From positions 219,850,739 through 219,914,738 of the forward strand of contig CM061919.1 of the NCBI GenBank assembly GCA_031002005.1: a stretch of DNA of 64,000 nucleotides, written 5' to 3'. This stretch comes from Vandiemenella viatica. Its lineage: Eukaryota; Arthropoda; Insecta; Orthoptera; Morabidae. Shown in pieces: positions 10,459-22,577 of this stretch. Positions within the stretch are counted from its first letter, which is position 1; each line of letters begins with the position of its first letter. A model generated the notes under the pieces. The model was not told the DNA's origin. It saw only the letters and a list, made by a program, of their open reading frames with translations, and searched no databases. Both the position numbers and the translations under genes were made by a program.

Positions 10459-11908
10459 GAATGGAGGCCAACCTTTTCAGCAGCCGGACCAAATTTTAGA
10501 AATAGAATTTTCAATCAGGCCGCACATATAGTGTTGCAAATTGAAAAAAAAAGTTTCTTTTCAGCCTTTTACAAAAAAAACGTGAAAAAAAAACATGAAA
10601 AAAAACTTAGCACCCTTGTTTTTTTTTCTAATTATTTTTTTTTTTTTTTTTTAGAGAACAATATATTTGATAAATTATAGTTTTATCTACGGAACTTACA
10701 TTTTACATGTGTGTTTTAAATTTTACTGAATCATATAATGTCTTACATAATGATTCATAAATGTATCTATATAGGTAACATAATTTTATTCATCCTCTAT
10801 GTCAGTACCACATTCACTAGTATCAATCAGCACTACCAACACTAGTTTGGTCAGTGTCGGAATTTTCTGTTTCTTCTTCTGTGTCCTCTAGATCCATAAC
10901 TTCAGAAATAGTTACATTTTCTTTTACTGGTTGTTCTTGTATTGTACGCAAAAGATTTTGAGATTGCAATTTTAAATTGTGAGCAAAGTACACACTGTGC
11001 ATAAAAACTGCACCGATAATTCAGTATTACGGTCTTTTAAGTTTGAATTTAAATCTATTATCATACAAAATGGGAGCTTTATCTCTTTTTCAATCGTTGG
11101 TTTACGCCAACGGTGCAAGGAAACGATTCATAATTACTGACAATTTAATGACTCGGTATCACTATACGCTGACAGTTTAACAAGTACAGTATACGAATAT
11201 AAGGAAAGCACAATAAGTAATAATAAGAGGCAAAAAACCATTGATAATTTTAAAACGCCTAATTTTTTGAAAAGATCCTTAGGTCTACAGATAAATTCGT
11301 AGGGCTGGCAGCACTAGTTCAAATAGCGAGTATCAAACCAAACAACGGGGAACGGGGATTCCTTCTCGCGCAACCTAGCCTCTTCGGGAAGCCCCCGTTC
11401 GTAAAAGAAAACTTCAGTCAATGTTGTCAATATTTTTGTAATTTTATTTTCAACTGAACCAGAAAAATATAGTAGATTTAAAAATTAAGATAAGTATTTA
11501 GTATAAACTCTAAAACATTCATATTAAACGATAAATGTCTTACAAATTTGAGATTTAATAGTTCTAAAAAAAAAGTGTCCCAGAAAAAAGTTTTTTTTTC
11601 ATAGTTTTTTTTCCATGCTTTTTTTTCCCAAGTCAGTAATATACCGTTCTTTTTTACAACACTACGCACATACTACTTTCTCGGAAAAAATATTTGAATA
11701 TTTTCATGGAGGAAATAAATAATTAAAAATGAAACATACATACTTAATGAAGTATTAAAAATATTGTTATTTTAATGTGTTGAAGTCTAAAGGAGTGGTT
11801 CTGAGTGTAGTAATGTCTGATTTCAACGTTGAAAGTTAAAGTTTACATACATAATGATCCACGCCGTAGTCACTGGTCAACATGCGGCCCTCGGGTTGGC
11901 ATTCCCTG
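10459..11908 (-). mobile_element. hAT element inserted in the LINE ORF
   Basis: Flanked by GTGTAAGA (10451-10458) and GTGTAAGG (11909-11916), the 8-bp duplication of LINE codons for 'GVR'. The right end is the complement of CAGGGAATGCCAACC. The left end is a decayed version containing GGCCAACC. The interior from about 10505 to 11497 is repeated in inverted orientation at 43974-44938. The element carries only the C-terminal remnant described at 10788-11000, so it is non-autonomous. Confidence 0.85.
10788..11000 (-). pseudogene. Acidic C-terminal ORF remnant of the hAT (frameshifted)
   Basis: The minus strand encodes 'LLRTIQEQPVKENVTISEVM' followed by a tail rich in D, E, S and T. Compared with the intact copy at 44461-44672, this one has four extra bases in the 'GSAD' region that shift the frame before the end. 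The acidic tail may be the C terminus of the missing hAT protein. Its function is unknown. Confidence 0.5.
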
Positions 11909-12115
11909 GTGTAAGGGATTGGAGTAAATTACCAAAAGTAATGATATATATATAATCTATCAAAAATACTGAAAGAATTTTAAGTTCAAATCAGTAGAGG
12001 GCAAAATTAGTTGGGAAGAAGAAAGGAGAGAGATGGATGGGTAAGGAGACTGCCATCGGTGTGTGGGCTCCATCGCAGTTGTGTCAAATTAAATTAAACA
12101 TATCTGGAACTGTTT
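11909..12115 (+). pseudogene. LINE fragment, downstream part
   Basis: Continues the element cut by the hAT: 'GVRDWSKLPK', a degenerate tail, then the family 3' sequence 'GGGCTCCATCGCAG...AAATTAAA' near 12065-12100. Confidence 0.7.
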
Positions 12116-12984
12116 CTCATATAAGTAAGTATTATCTATGTTTCCTCATAAAGGATCACGTAAATAATGTTAAATAACTTGATCGAGTGCTGGAAATTTA
12201 TGTCTGTAACGAAAATGTTATTTCTCCCGTTCGTAGCTGTACCTAACTCTGTAAAAGGGATTTAATTTAGGCTCGAACTTTCCTTTTATTTTACAGTTGA
12301 TTAATGGTCCCTTGGTAGGTGAGCAACATTGGATGTTGTAATAAAAAAAATCTATACTTTTTTTTTTCAATCAAGTCGTGCAATATTCTAAAATGACAAA
12401 AGTTTTCTCCAATACTTTTATAATTAAAATTCCAGTGCAGCTTTAGAAATCAATCCGTGAGAGAAGTTACAAAATTTTGTCTGATCCCTTTATATATAGA
12501 CCTATTTATAAGAAAAGAAAGAAAGAAAAACGCCTGGATCTGACAGTAAAAATCTCGAATACTAAAATCCTTTAAAGCAAATAATGTGAAAACTTTTTAT
12601 CATGTTAACTTCTGTTTACAGGAAACAAATATTAACAATGTTGAAAGAATTTTCTCGGTTGGTTGTTGTATGAAAAAGTTTCCTGGAAGTATGGACATGA
12701 TAATGAGCAGTAAAAAGTGTCGCGTTTTTTTATTTTCATTTACTCGCACTCCGGAATTTCAACCTTCATCACCGTAATCATTGATCACCGAAAGAAACGA
12801 CACCGCATCTAAATGCCTATCATCTGAAGCATAAAATTTACTATTAGTGTTTTAGCAACGCTTGAGAAAGCGCGCGTCTACTTGGTCAAATCAGCAGACG
12901 ACAGGAGAGAAGTGGTGTTTACTGGTAAGCCTATCCACAAGAAGCTGGTTTCGCGGACATTAAAAAATTAAAAGCGGCTACAAA
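12116..12984. other. No gene recognised
   Basis: AT-rich sequence without a supported ORF or repeat boundary. Confidence 0.5.
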
Positions 12985-13895
12985 TGACCCAATTTCGGTC
13001 CCAATCTGCAGGGGCAATCCGACAGTAGTCCTGCAGATTGCCACGTAAGTAGGCAAATTGGGACCTTGGCACAGCTCGAAAAACAATTTACAGATTGTCC
13101 CTGCAGACAGGAAGCAAACTGAGACAATTTCGGCTCAGTCGGCTTGGAGCAGGGAGCGAGTGTGTTTCGTGCCATTAGTCCTGTGTGTGGTTAAAAAATG
13201 TCTAAAGAGAAAGAGGCGTGGATGAATATTTTCGAAATTTATAAGAATATACCTCAATTGTGAGACAAACACAAATAAAACTGCATAAATCACAAAATGC
13301 GGAAGAAGGATTTCGAGTTTTGCTCGAAATTTACAAAGAATTGTAGTAGGAAGTAACAGTTACAGTATTTATTCCTTCCTTAATGAAGTGTTTTTTAGAC
13401 ATTTTTTGATAGCCCAGCATGTTTCAGGATTGATGTCTGAAAGCATTTGTGGTGAAATCGGCGAATTAAATTTCATATCTTCATAGGTTTGTTTACTTGC
13501 CAAAAATTGTTAAATAACGACTAATCATTTTCTCCGCCACTTTTGGTTTCACACATTAGGGTATTTATATATATAAGGGGTTACTAAATGGAGTATCTTT
13601 GCAAAACTTTTAGAAAATTTCTGAAATGTTCTGGCTCTAGGCTTCTCTAAATGTTCATGTAAAATAACTTATTTGTTAATAAAATCCATTTCTTCACGCA
13701 GTAGCTTCTTTTTCTCTCAGTTCAAACTGTTTTTGCTGCTTTGACATAAAAGGAGCCATTGTTAAGAGTTTGCATCTAGCAGTCATGTGATCACAATGTA
13801 ACTAAAATTGTGAGTGAAATTGTGATGTGTGGAAGGAAGCCCCATATAATTGCCCTGCTGGTCGTCCCTGCAGATTGGGACTGAAATTGGCTCGA
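12985..13895 (+). mobile_element. Candidate DNA transposon with terminal repeats
   Basis: About 30 bases at 12985-13015 ('CCAATTTCGGTCCCAATCTG' and onward) recur inverted at 13866-13893, separated by about 850 bp. A decayed reading frame at 13198-13345 starts 'MSKEKEAWMNIFEIYKNIPQ' and continues in another frame as 'LLEIYKEL'. That is the style of MADF/Myb-SANT-like proteins found in PIF/Harbinger elements. The minus strand near 13680-13760 reads 'MAPFMSKQQKQFELREKKKL'. No target duplication was identified, so the exact ends are approximate. Confidence 0.45.
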
Positions 13896-15559
13896 TTTAA
13901 GTGGGCGAATGTTATTACAATGGCAACGACAAAAAAGATTTAAATTAGCTAATACAGATAGATAATAATGGAGTGAAAAACGTTGGATCAAAGGCCTACG
14001 TTTAAGGTCTTATGTGTTGAACTAGTGTCTTCAAAAGCAATAACAAAACAGTAGCATATTTTCAGTTTTAACCACTGCTTTAACTGCAAAGTAAAATTCC
14101 TTTTAATTGCACACAAAAATTAAATTCGCAATCTCACAATTCTGACAGAAGTCGCGAAGGTTATCTTGGAGCGTTTAATAATTTTCTGGTGAATGATGTT
14201 TCGATCTGACCTTAAAAAATAGAAAATTTCTTGGGATTTGTCATGTCACTGCCGTTGAGTTGGTAATTTATTTGCGAGTGTTGTGTGTGTTTGACGCGAC
14301 AATATTTAAACTTCAAAACAACCCTATCCCCTAATCAATATGCTTTCTCGTTTGAGACTTTGAATGAGCGCCATAAAATGATTTCCTTTCCTACCATATG
14401 AAAAAGCATTTTTCGTCGTTTTGTGTGGAGGTAAAAAAAAGTAAGTCGGCAAGCTAAGCAGTTTTGTTGTAGCAAATGTCTGGCAGACTCGCTATTCGGA
14501 GAACAGCAAACAGCAGGAGGTGGCGTGCGAGCAATGTGCTCATCTCCTTACTCTTCCTGTCTGCTTGTTACAGGAGGCAGCGCGCGTCGCCATCACCACT
14601 ATCGAGCAGGGCTGGCAACAACAACAAAATTCATTCTTCATTCATTCGTTCCCACCCAGATTTATAAAAAATTCTTTCTAGGTATTATTTTTCCTTGTAG
14701 ACTGAGCAGCTGAATTTTTTATATGATTTCAACAAATGTATTGCTTAGTATGCAATTCTACCTGCATCTAAAAAGATTCTCTGCAATCCACAAAATTTTG
14801 GGTGGCCGCGGGTGTGCACTCCAATGGCGAAGGTAGAAAGAATCCGCACAACACCTAATTTCTCCAGTCTTATCTCTCCTATCATTACGACCCAAATAGA
14901 TATGTGAATAGATATTTCGTTGCACTCGTAAATGAAAAGTGTTAATCGCATCTTTAGCAATAAATTCATTCGAAAGCAACGTCATCTGCATGCAGTATGT
15001 CAGACAATCCCAGCCCAACCTATGTATCGTAACGACTGTGACAAGCAGACACGAGTCAAACAGCTCTTCTCCGTACCTTATTCATACTATCAATCAGTAC
15101 TTTGTGATACGGAACCCAAACGGCACAACAGAGGAAGCTTAGAATTAAAATTTGCAAATCGCAAAAGCAGATGGGGAGGAATTTAACACTCAAATTATAC
15201 AAAATAATAAATAAAAAAAATTAAAAAAGGGGTGATTGGATTACAGGGCATTGCCACGGGAGCGTGTGCTCTATCGCAATTAAATTAATAACTATAATAA
15301 TAGTACAGATGTGGATGCACGAGGCTTCTGTACGTTATTTATTTTTATAAGCGTTGCAATTCTTCAAAATTCGATGGTTAGTCTCAGCCTAGAACTAGCC
15401 CTACCTACTACCATAATTATGTTGCTTTGAATGACTGGCATGAAATTACTCCCTTTCATGCTATATCAAAGATATAAGCGTCTATGTCTGTGAAGGTATT
15501 AGTAGTCTGACATTGAATTACTATTTTTTGGGATGTGCTGTATTGCTGAGAGACAATCT
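13896..15559. other. No gene recognised
   Basis: Chance ORFs only. About 60 bases at 15225-15290 resemble the LINE 3' tail seen at 1700 and 48800, a remnant too short to type further. Confidence 0.5.
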
Positions 15560-15780
15560 GATGAGTGTGCAATTAGTTAACCTTCGGGAGATCACGGGTA
15601 CGAATCCTCCTCTGGCTATCCAAATTTCAGTTTTCCGTGGTTTCCCGAAACCACTCGAACCGAATGCCAGGATGTCAGTAAAAAGGCCATGGCCGAATTT
15701 CTGCCCGTTCCTTGGCATCGATCCTCTCCCGGCTCTAACAATGTTGTTGTCAACGAGCAATAAAAATGGAAAAAATCGAT
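15560..15780 (+). repeat. tRNA-derived SINE copy 1 (old)
   Basis: Contains the family's central block ('TTTTCCGTGGTTTCCCGAAA', then 'AAAAGGCCATGGCCGAATT') downstream of a degraded B box ('GGTACGAATCC'). It is more diverged than the copies at 37023 and 52394, and no target duplication was seen. Confidence 0.65.
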
Positions 15781-16254
15781 TGAAATATGACAGCAAAAGT
15801 TAAAGGAAAGAGGAGGATTTAATATTGAATGAGAACAGTACCCAGCTCATAAAAAGATGGGAATCCAAGGTTTGGTAACCCAAATTCCTTATTTTTTGCT
15901 TACATATCCTCATCGTACTGTTATATACGTATATACAACGAAAACCACTCCCCCATCCCTTTTACAACCGCCACAACATCATACACAGATCTTATCTTTT
16001 TATTGATGGTATTATTTGGAGGTGGTAGCGTGCATTTTCATCTTGTTAAGATTATAATTAGGTTACAGATGTTCCTAATTTCATAGGATTATGTTACTAG
16101 TTTAAAGCAAAGGCAGATGCAGAATGCTTGGACAATAGTGCCAACCAGACATTAACTACACACGTAGTTTAATTACCTATTTCTACAGCAACTGTTAGTG
16201 TCTGTAAAGGTTTTAGTAGTCTGTTCTCTCAGAACTTTACTATGCATTATATTA

Positions 16255-17190
16255 TTCTACATCATCATATTCTAGCAATGATCTGACCAAAGTTTTGTAA
16301 CCCAATTCCTTTACTTCTCTCGTGAATCCCCTCATCACGCTCTCCAACAAGTGCAGGATTTTGAAACCTTTTCCTACAACCTATCCAATGTGTTCTGCCC
16401 AGTTGAGCTTTTTATCAAACGTTATGCCAAGATATTTACGTTTCAAGTCTTCAACTATCAATTCTTTCCCCACCTTACAATCATAATTAACCTTTAGTTT
16501 CTTATCTGTGTACCTAATAAGCTGATTCTTCTTTGCATTTATCTTCATCCCATGTTTACCAACCCAACTAGATATCCTGTCCAGATCACCCTGCAACTGT
16601 TTACAGTCCTCTATCGTTTTTATCCTTTTATATGGCATTATGTCATCTGCAAACAATCTAATTTCTGATAGTAAACAATCAATTCAATTATTCATTAGAA
16701 TAATGAATAGCAATGGACCCAATACGCTACCCTGTGGCACTTCCATTTTTGCTTCCACTTCTTTTGATATTGCATTTCCTACCCTAACTTTCTGTTTTCT
16801 ACCCTTTAATAATTCTTCTACCTAGCAGATCACTTTCTCATCCACTCCAATAGTTTTTACCTTATCTACTACCATTTTGTGGCTTACTCTGTCAAACGCC
16901 TTTGAAAGATCTAGTGCTACACTATCAATTTGGCCTCCCGTGTCCATTTCATCTGAAATATCTTGCATATATCCCACCAACTGAGATTCGCATGAATATC
17001 CTTGAATGAACCCATGTTGCCTACTTGAAAACCACTTACGTTTCTCACATGCATTTCTGATGTGGTTGCATATCAATCTTTCCATTAATTTACCTACCAC
17101 TGAAGTCAAACTGATTGGCCTGTAATTTTCGACTCTATTTCTCACCCCTCCTTTATGTATAGATACTACTATCACAATTTTCTAGTCCTC
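16255..17190 (-). pseudogene. LINE (Jockey/CR1-like) reverse transcriptase
   Basis: The best preserved reverse transcriptase of this family in the window. In one frame from 17175 down to 16381 it shows 'NYRPISLTSVVGKLMERLI', 'DLSKAFDRVSHK' (first catalytic D), 'VPQGSVLGPLLF', 'FADD' (catalytic pair) and 'CKQLQGDLDRISSWVGKHGM'. It continues to 'YLGITFDKKLNWAEHIG' and the start of 'ERVMRGFTREVKELGYKTLV'. Two in-frame stops fall after 'DEKVIC' and after 'IILMNN'. No endonuclease domain was found upstream of 17190, and the 3' end is missing. Dead fragment. Confidence 0.85.
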
Positions 17191-18198
17191 TGGTAAGTAG
17201 TAAGTTATAACGAGACAGGAAATATAGAGTCCGGGTAGCTTACGGTCGCGAAATTCAAGATGGCAGACGGAGAGTTGTATGGACCAGTTAAGTGAGTGGT
17301 AGCATGGTAGTCCGCAAAGTAATTGGAGAGATTAACGATAGGCTGTAGTGTAATAACATGAGGTATTTTAGTGACAAGAATGTGGAACTGTGGATTACGT
17401 GTTAGTAAACTGTGATTAAGTGCCTAGAAATACGCGTCGGGACAAAAAATAAACGCGTGTGTGGGTGAGGAATAGTGTCTGACGGTATTTTCGTGCTTGT
17501 TAGTGTGTAAAGAAGCGTGTAGTACATAAGATGTGTTTCAGCAAGTAATGGAAGTATTATCAAGCTTCCAGTAAGTGACCCGATCAAGTTAATGTAATTA
17601 TACGAAGGCGACCGGATAGTGAACGAACCAGACTGGCATTTGAGGTAAGTGTTAAGTTACTGCGCGGATGAACAGAAGCTTGCCGCCAGCTTTACTGCGC
17701 GAACTGCACCGTCATATTTAGTCGTTCTGTGTTTCTAACAAGTGAAAGAAATATAACAGATCTTCTTGTTGCTATCGAACATGTAACTGGTTAATTCCTA
17801 CCGCTAATTACAGCAATGAGGTTTCAAAGTGTCCAGATTAAATTTAAATGATGTTTAAGATAAGGTACAATGTCACTTCCTGTTATCCTTAAGACATCCG
17901 TAGCAATATTATCTACACATGTTTTTTTTTTCAGGTTTCTTAGTTCGCCCATGATATCCTCAGGATGGCTCTCAAATTTTTTAGCTGCTTATTTCTAATT
18001 GTGTGGTTAACCTCTTTCTCCGATTTACACCCACCCATTTCTAAATCATTGTCCCTAATGGTCTCACTAAACCATTACTTAAAATATCTGTCTTTTTTCC
18101 AATTCCCAGTAACTTATTCTCCATCCTTATCTACAACTGTCTCACGACACCATCGATATGTGGCAGAATCAATACGCAACGAAGAGTGCAGACCAGTG
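17191..18198. other. No gene recognised
   Basis: AT-rich. The minus strand near 17930-18140 has a broken frame that could be an upstream piece of a LINE ORF, but no motif supports it. Confidence 0.4.
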
Positions 18199-18483
18199 CT
18201 AGAAATTCGTTTATAAATCCAGACGTATTTGTTACTACTAACTTTCAGACTCAGGAGTAAAATGAAATTTTCAGGCGTAATTATATTATAATTATAAAAA
18301 TACAGATTTTATAGCTTACAACCTACTCCAACACAATTTAAAATTGTAAATAGGTTTAGAAAAAAAATAATATGGTGTGCCAACATGTTATATATCAAAA
18401 TTGTGAAATATGTTAATACAACTAGACGACCCGTGCGAAAATTTCTCGAAAAAAATGCGATGAAAAGTTAGGTTGAATATGAT

Positions 18484-18935
18484 GTCATCAAAGCTGAGTC
18501 ATTACTCTTCATACTCCTACTTCATTTATCGATTTTGGTTAGAAATCCAGGGAGATAAAAGGCTGGAAAGATATAAAACGTATTTTAGAAATATTGATAT
18601 TTTTGCCCTTTAAGGGTCGAATTACGAAAACCTCCTTCTTAAAATATAATGTTACCATGGCGGAGACCTTATTCTTTAATATGATACCACATTTATCTAT
18701 ATCGGTTAGATATTAAGGGAGATAAATCGCTCGTGACACAAAAATGCGTTATAGAAAAATTTATACTTTTTCCCTTTAATGGTTGAATTCCAAAAACAAT
18801 CATTCTTAAAATATGATTTCACAAAGCTGAGACATTACTCCTTACAATCCTACTTCATTTATCGATTTTGGTTAGATATCCAGGGAGATAAATGGCTCGA
18901 GATACAAAAAACGCATTTTAGAAAAATTAACGTTT
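18484..18935 (+). repeat. 167-bp satellite, first block
   Basis: The marker 'GGGAGATAAA' recurs at 18550, 18717 and 18883, spacing 166-167. Units alternate between two forms, one with 'TATCGGTTAGATATTAAGGG' and one with 'TTTTGGTTAGATATCCAGGG', suggesting a dimeric higher-order unit of about 334 bp. Each unit also has 'CCCTTTAAGGG'. Confidence 0.85.
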
Positions 18936-19699
18936 TTACGTGCATGAGATGCAAGATGTTATTTATTTTAAAAAAATGTTCTTTTAATATTTATTTTTAA
19001 TTGCAAAAAAGCAGGCTTAAATTTAAATTACACCCTCTAATTACAAAATGACAACACGAGTGCGGAATTAAAAGAAAAAGAGTATATTTATAAAATAAAA
19101 CACAAAGAAATACATGTTTGTTTAAGATTACACAAGAAATTGAACTCAGCCAGCAAAGAAAAAAAGAAAACAGAAACTGACAGACAATAAACAAAATGTT
19201 CCAGGCTAGGGAGAGCACGAAACTCCATCAGTTTGGGCGTATACTGGGTAAATGTTTATATGAATTTTTATCACTTATCGTTATGGAGTAAGCTGTCGGT
19301 GACCTCGATATTTCCTTCACAATGATGAAACACCTTTCAATGCCATCCACCAACTGAGGTGGGTTCATTCTTGGCAGCACATGACGAAAAACAGCACGAC
19401 AAATAATGTCATGACAAAAACGCGTCCTCCACGTTTCTTTGAAAAATCCGCGTACACACACACATGCGGACTATACGGGGTCTAGCCCCCAAGTGCCCGC
19501 GACAGCTTGACCACCTCTCACCCCCGGCCTCCGGGAGTGGCGTCTCTACCTGCGTCAAACAAAGCAACCTCGCCGACAACAGGACGCCAGCAGGAATTTG
19601 CCAACCTTCCCTGTCTTCCAAAACGGCTGGATGATATGTCTCACAAATGGAGTGGTGACGGAAAATCAATGACAGCAAAGGCTAAACATTACAGGTAGA
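18936..19699. other. Insertion interrupting the satellite
   Basis: About 760 bp that is not satellite separates two blocks that would otherwise be in register. It has a C-rich patch near 19490-19560 and no recognised coding sequence or terminal repeats. Boundaries are judged from where satellite homology stops and resumes. Confidence 0.5.
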
Positions 19700-20480
19700 A
19701 TTACGAAAAACTCCTTTCTTAAAATATAATTTTACCACGGGGGAGACCTTATTCTTTAGTATGATACCTCATTTATCTATATCGGTTAGATATTAAGGGA
19801 GGTAAATCGCTCGTGACACAAAAATGCGTTATAGAAAAATTTATACTTTTTCCCTTTAAGGGCTGAATTCCAAAAACATTCTTTCCTAAAATATGATTTC
19901 ACAAAGCTGAGACATTACTCCTTACAATCCTACTTCATTTATCGATTTTGGTTAGATATCTAGGGAGATAAATGGCTCGAGATACAAAAAACGCATTTTA
20001 GACAAATTAACATTTGTGCCCTTTAAGGGTCGAATTACGAAAAATTCCTTTCTTAAAATATAATGTTACCACGGCGGAGACTTTAGTCTTTAATATGATA
20101 TCTCATTTATCTATATCGGTTAGATATTAAGGGAGATAAATCGCTTGTGACACAAAAGCGAATTGCATAAATATTGATCCTTTTGCCCTTTAAGAGTCAA
20201 ATTCCGAAAAATTTCTGTCTTAATATATGATGTCACTAAAGCGGAGATCTTAATCTTTAAAATGATATTTCATTATACGATTTCAGATAGGTATCCAGGG
20301 AAATAAATGACTTGTAACACAGAAAACAGCATTTTAGAAATATTGACATTTTCGCCCTTTAAGGGTCGAATTCCTAAAACTTTCTTTCTTAAAATATGAT
20401 GTTGCTAAAGTAGAGACCATACGCTTTAAAATGACACCTCATTCATTGATTTTGGTTAAGTATGACGGAAGATATAGGCT
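19700..20480 (+). repeat. 167-bp satellite, second block
   Basis: The same marker appears at 19797, 19963, 20131, 20298 and, degenerate, 20467. The A-form unit at 19700-19880 is closely similar to that at 18640-18780, so A/B alternation continues across the insertion. Confidence 0.85.
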
Positions 20481-21119
20481 TGTGACAAAAAAAACCTTAT
20501 TGAAATAATATATATGATTATTGAATTTTACACATCGGTCTTCATCTTCAGAGGTAAATTGTTTCCTACATATTTTCCAATTCATCGTCAGAGGATTATT
20601 TCTTTTTAAATACAAATAAATCAACATGTAAACTAAAAATTGGAAAATAGTTTCCTCGATGTACAAATTCTAAGAGTTCTGCAGCACAACTTATCAGCAA
20701 GATCGCTGATACAAAAACATTGAGATTATTTAATATACCGTAGCTACTTGTCTTTACAACTGGTATAAAGTCAGTAATTTTACGAGACATCTTAACTTCC
20801 TTCGTTAAACGATTAACGCACGTACTAGAATTTTTTTTTTTTTTTTTTACTTCGTGGTACTTCTCCTACACTGTTGGCACATCTCCTGAATTTCAGAAAC
20901 GTATCACAGATCAATAATACGACAGTAATTATAATTGAAATTAATTCATTGAATTAAACCTTGAACATGCAAAACTGAACAAGAAATTCTCAAATGCTAT
21001 TTTTTAATTTAAGTTTTGATGCCTAGGCGTATTTTGTACGCCTTTGACTGAGATTGCAGGCGTAAAACGAAAAAATTCAGGCGTAATTACGCCTGACGCC
21101 CGGTCAATTTCGAGCATTG

Positions 21120-21700
21120 AACTGCAGACTTAGGCGAAGGTTGACCCCTTAATTTACTTTTACATATTTTTTGATGACATGCTGGCAATAAATGATGCTG
21201 AAAATGAATTACAAAGAACCCTCCACAAATTCCCATTATGTTCGGAATACTACAAACTGAAGATATCCACGAAAAAAAAAAAAAAAAAAAAAATATTGAG
21301 TTTCTGTGGATGATACTCTCTTAGTGCAAAAACAGTTTTAAATGGTCAAATGGTTGAACAAGTTCCGCACTATAACTACATTGGTTGTGACACCACATAC
21401 GTAGTAAACAGAGTTACTGATAATACAGTGAATAAGTATCGGATACTGCGTGGAACAGTAACTAAAATGCTAGGAAACAGGACGCGCAGGGATACAAAGG
21501 TAAAGATATATAAAGGGATGGCAGTTCCTACGCTTCTCTATGGAAGTGTGTCATGGGTAATGAAAAGAAAAAATTAAAGCCGTCTAATGCACGTGGCTAT
21601 ATCTGATGCACAATTATCGAAAGCAGCAACCCTGTACAGAACGAAAGGAAGAAGAAGGGTAAGAAGAGATAGGAATAGTTTCTGAAGCTGGAACAGGTCA
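21120..21700 (+). pseudogene. LINE (RTE-like) reverse transcriptase C-terminal fragment
   Basis: Reads a degenerate FADD region ('FFDDMLAINDAENELQRTLH') near 21160. After an A-rich tract (21272-21292) comes 'EQVPHYNYIGCD', 'VNKYRILRGTVTKMLGNRTR' and 'MAVPTLLYGSVSWVMKRK'. This layout ('YLGC', 'LLYGSETW') is that of the craniofacial-development-protein-like RTE group, a different family from the LINE at 16255. Truncated at both ends. Confidence 0.7.
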
Positions 21701-21902
21701 ACAGGTCTGATTCTTGTAAGGCGAGAGGAAAAATTGTGCTTATCCACCTCTCCTATGCTGCTGGCAAAGTCCTAAAGAATGAACATTTCATCCACCGCCG
21801 GGGCTTGTACCAACTAGCACCATGAGAGCCACAGCGACCTGAGCCAACGTAGTGGGCCACGTCATAAATATATTTTTTATTGTACTGAATGTAACGTAAC
21901 TA

Positions 21903-22575
21903 TAAGGGGTGATCAAATGAAAAGGTACGAAACGACACGGTGGGTACAAATGTATACTTTATTCAAAATATACACCATAAGCCTGAGCACAACTATCCCA
22001 CTGATGAACAAGCCGCAGGATTCCTTGTTCCCAGAATTCCTGTGGCCGTGACGAGACCCAGTCCTTCACAGCGTCCTTGAGTACGTCGTCCGAGTTGAAG
22101 TGCTTACCTTTCAGGTGTTTCTTCAGTGGACCAAACAAATGGAAATCGCAGGGCGATATGTCCGGACTGTAGGGCGGATGGTCCAACGTCTCCCACTTGA
22201 ACTTGGCCAGTTCCATGTGTGTGACTCTGGAGACGTGTGGACGCGCGTTATCATGGAGCAGAACCACACCCTCTGTGAGCAGCCCCGGTCTTTTATTTTT
22301 GATGGACCTGCGTAGGCGTCGGAGTGTCTCACAGTACACATCCCCCACCTGTACGCCATCCTGTACGCCGGACTGTCGCATTATTTGGATGCCGCTTTTG
22401 ATAAGAGCCTCTGCTCTCTACTGCGCACGCGGGCGGCCGCGCATGCTCCGATCCCAGTCAGAGACTCCAATCGCATCCCGAGATGTCTCGCTACGTTCTC
22501 CCGTGGCGGAATATGCAAATATTTAACTGTTACGTTTTTTCGTCGTTTCGTACCTTCTCATTTGATCACCCCTTG
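21903..22575 (-). mobile_element. Internally deleted mariner transposon
   Basis: The ends are AAGGGGTGATCAAATGARAA in inverted orientation, flanked by TA (21901-21902 and 22576-22577). At 673 bp it is about half the usual 1.3 kb for mariner. The 5' half of the transposase is deleted and replaced by a short non-homologous join near 22385-22500. Confidence 0.9.
21959..22381 (-). pseudogene. mariner transposase C-terminal half
   Basis: 140 codons on the minus strand. It keeps the second catalytic D in 'LHDNARPH' and the third in 'PPYSPDISPCDFHLFGPLKK', the DD34D signature of mariner. It ends 'QAYGVYFE' before the terminal repeat. The first D and the N-terminal helix-turn-helix region are absent because of the deletion, so it cannot be active. 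Confidence 0.9.
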
Positions 22576-22577
22576 TA

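Larger units (their letters stand above)
18418..20480 (-). mobile_element. Helitron-like element with internal satellite
   Basis: On the minus strand the element ends at 18420 with TTTTCGCACGGGTCGTCTAG followed by host T, a Helitron-type 3' terminus. Upstream of it lie tandem units of about 167 bp. Central minisatellites are common in non-autonomous Helitron relatives (HINE-type). The 5' end was not located. The same arrangement, in the opposite orientation, occupies 54690-61031. Confidence 0.5.
18199..21119 (-). mobile_element. hAT derivative carrying nested repeats
   Basis: Left end CAGTGCTAGAAATTC; the right end (21119 leftwards) reads CAATGCTCGAAATTGACC, a matching hAT-type terminal repeat. 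The flanks are GTGCAGAC on the left and CTGCAGAC two bases past the right end, a near target duplication. Subterminal blocks around 18219-18285 and 21020-21090 repeat 'TTCAGGCGTAATTA'. On the minus strand at 20790 a frame begins 'MSRKITDFIPVVKTSS', as some hAT N termini do, and soon degenerates. The middle is occupied by a satellite with a Helitron-like end. Confidence 0.6.

Noticed and set aside
15225..15290. Short match to the LINE 3' tail
   Set aside because: Only about 60 bases; mentioned in the spacer entry and not listed as its own element.
19228..19678. Two minus-strand frames in the insertion inside the satellite
   Set aside because: No recognisable domain, overlapping in different frames and no splice evidence.
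18199..21119. Direct repeats at 18219-18285 and 21020-21090 as LTRs
   Set aside because: Only about 65 bp, lying just inside a hAT-type terminal pair and better explained as subterminal repeats. No gag/pol sequence.
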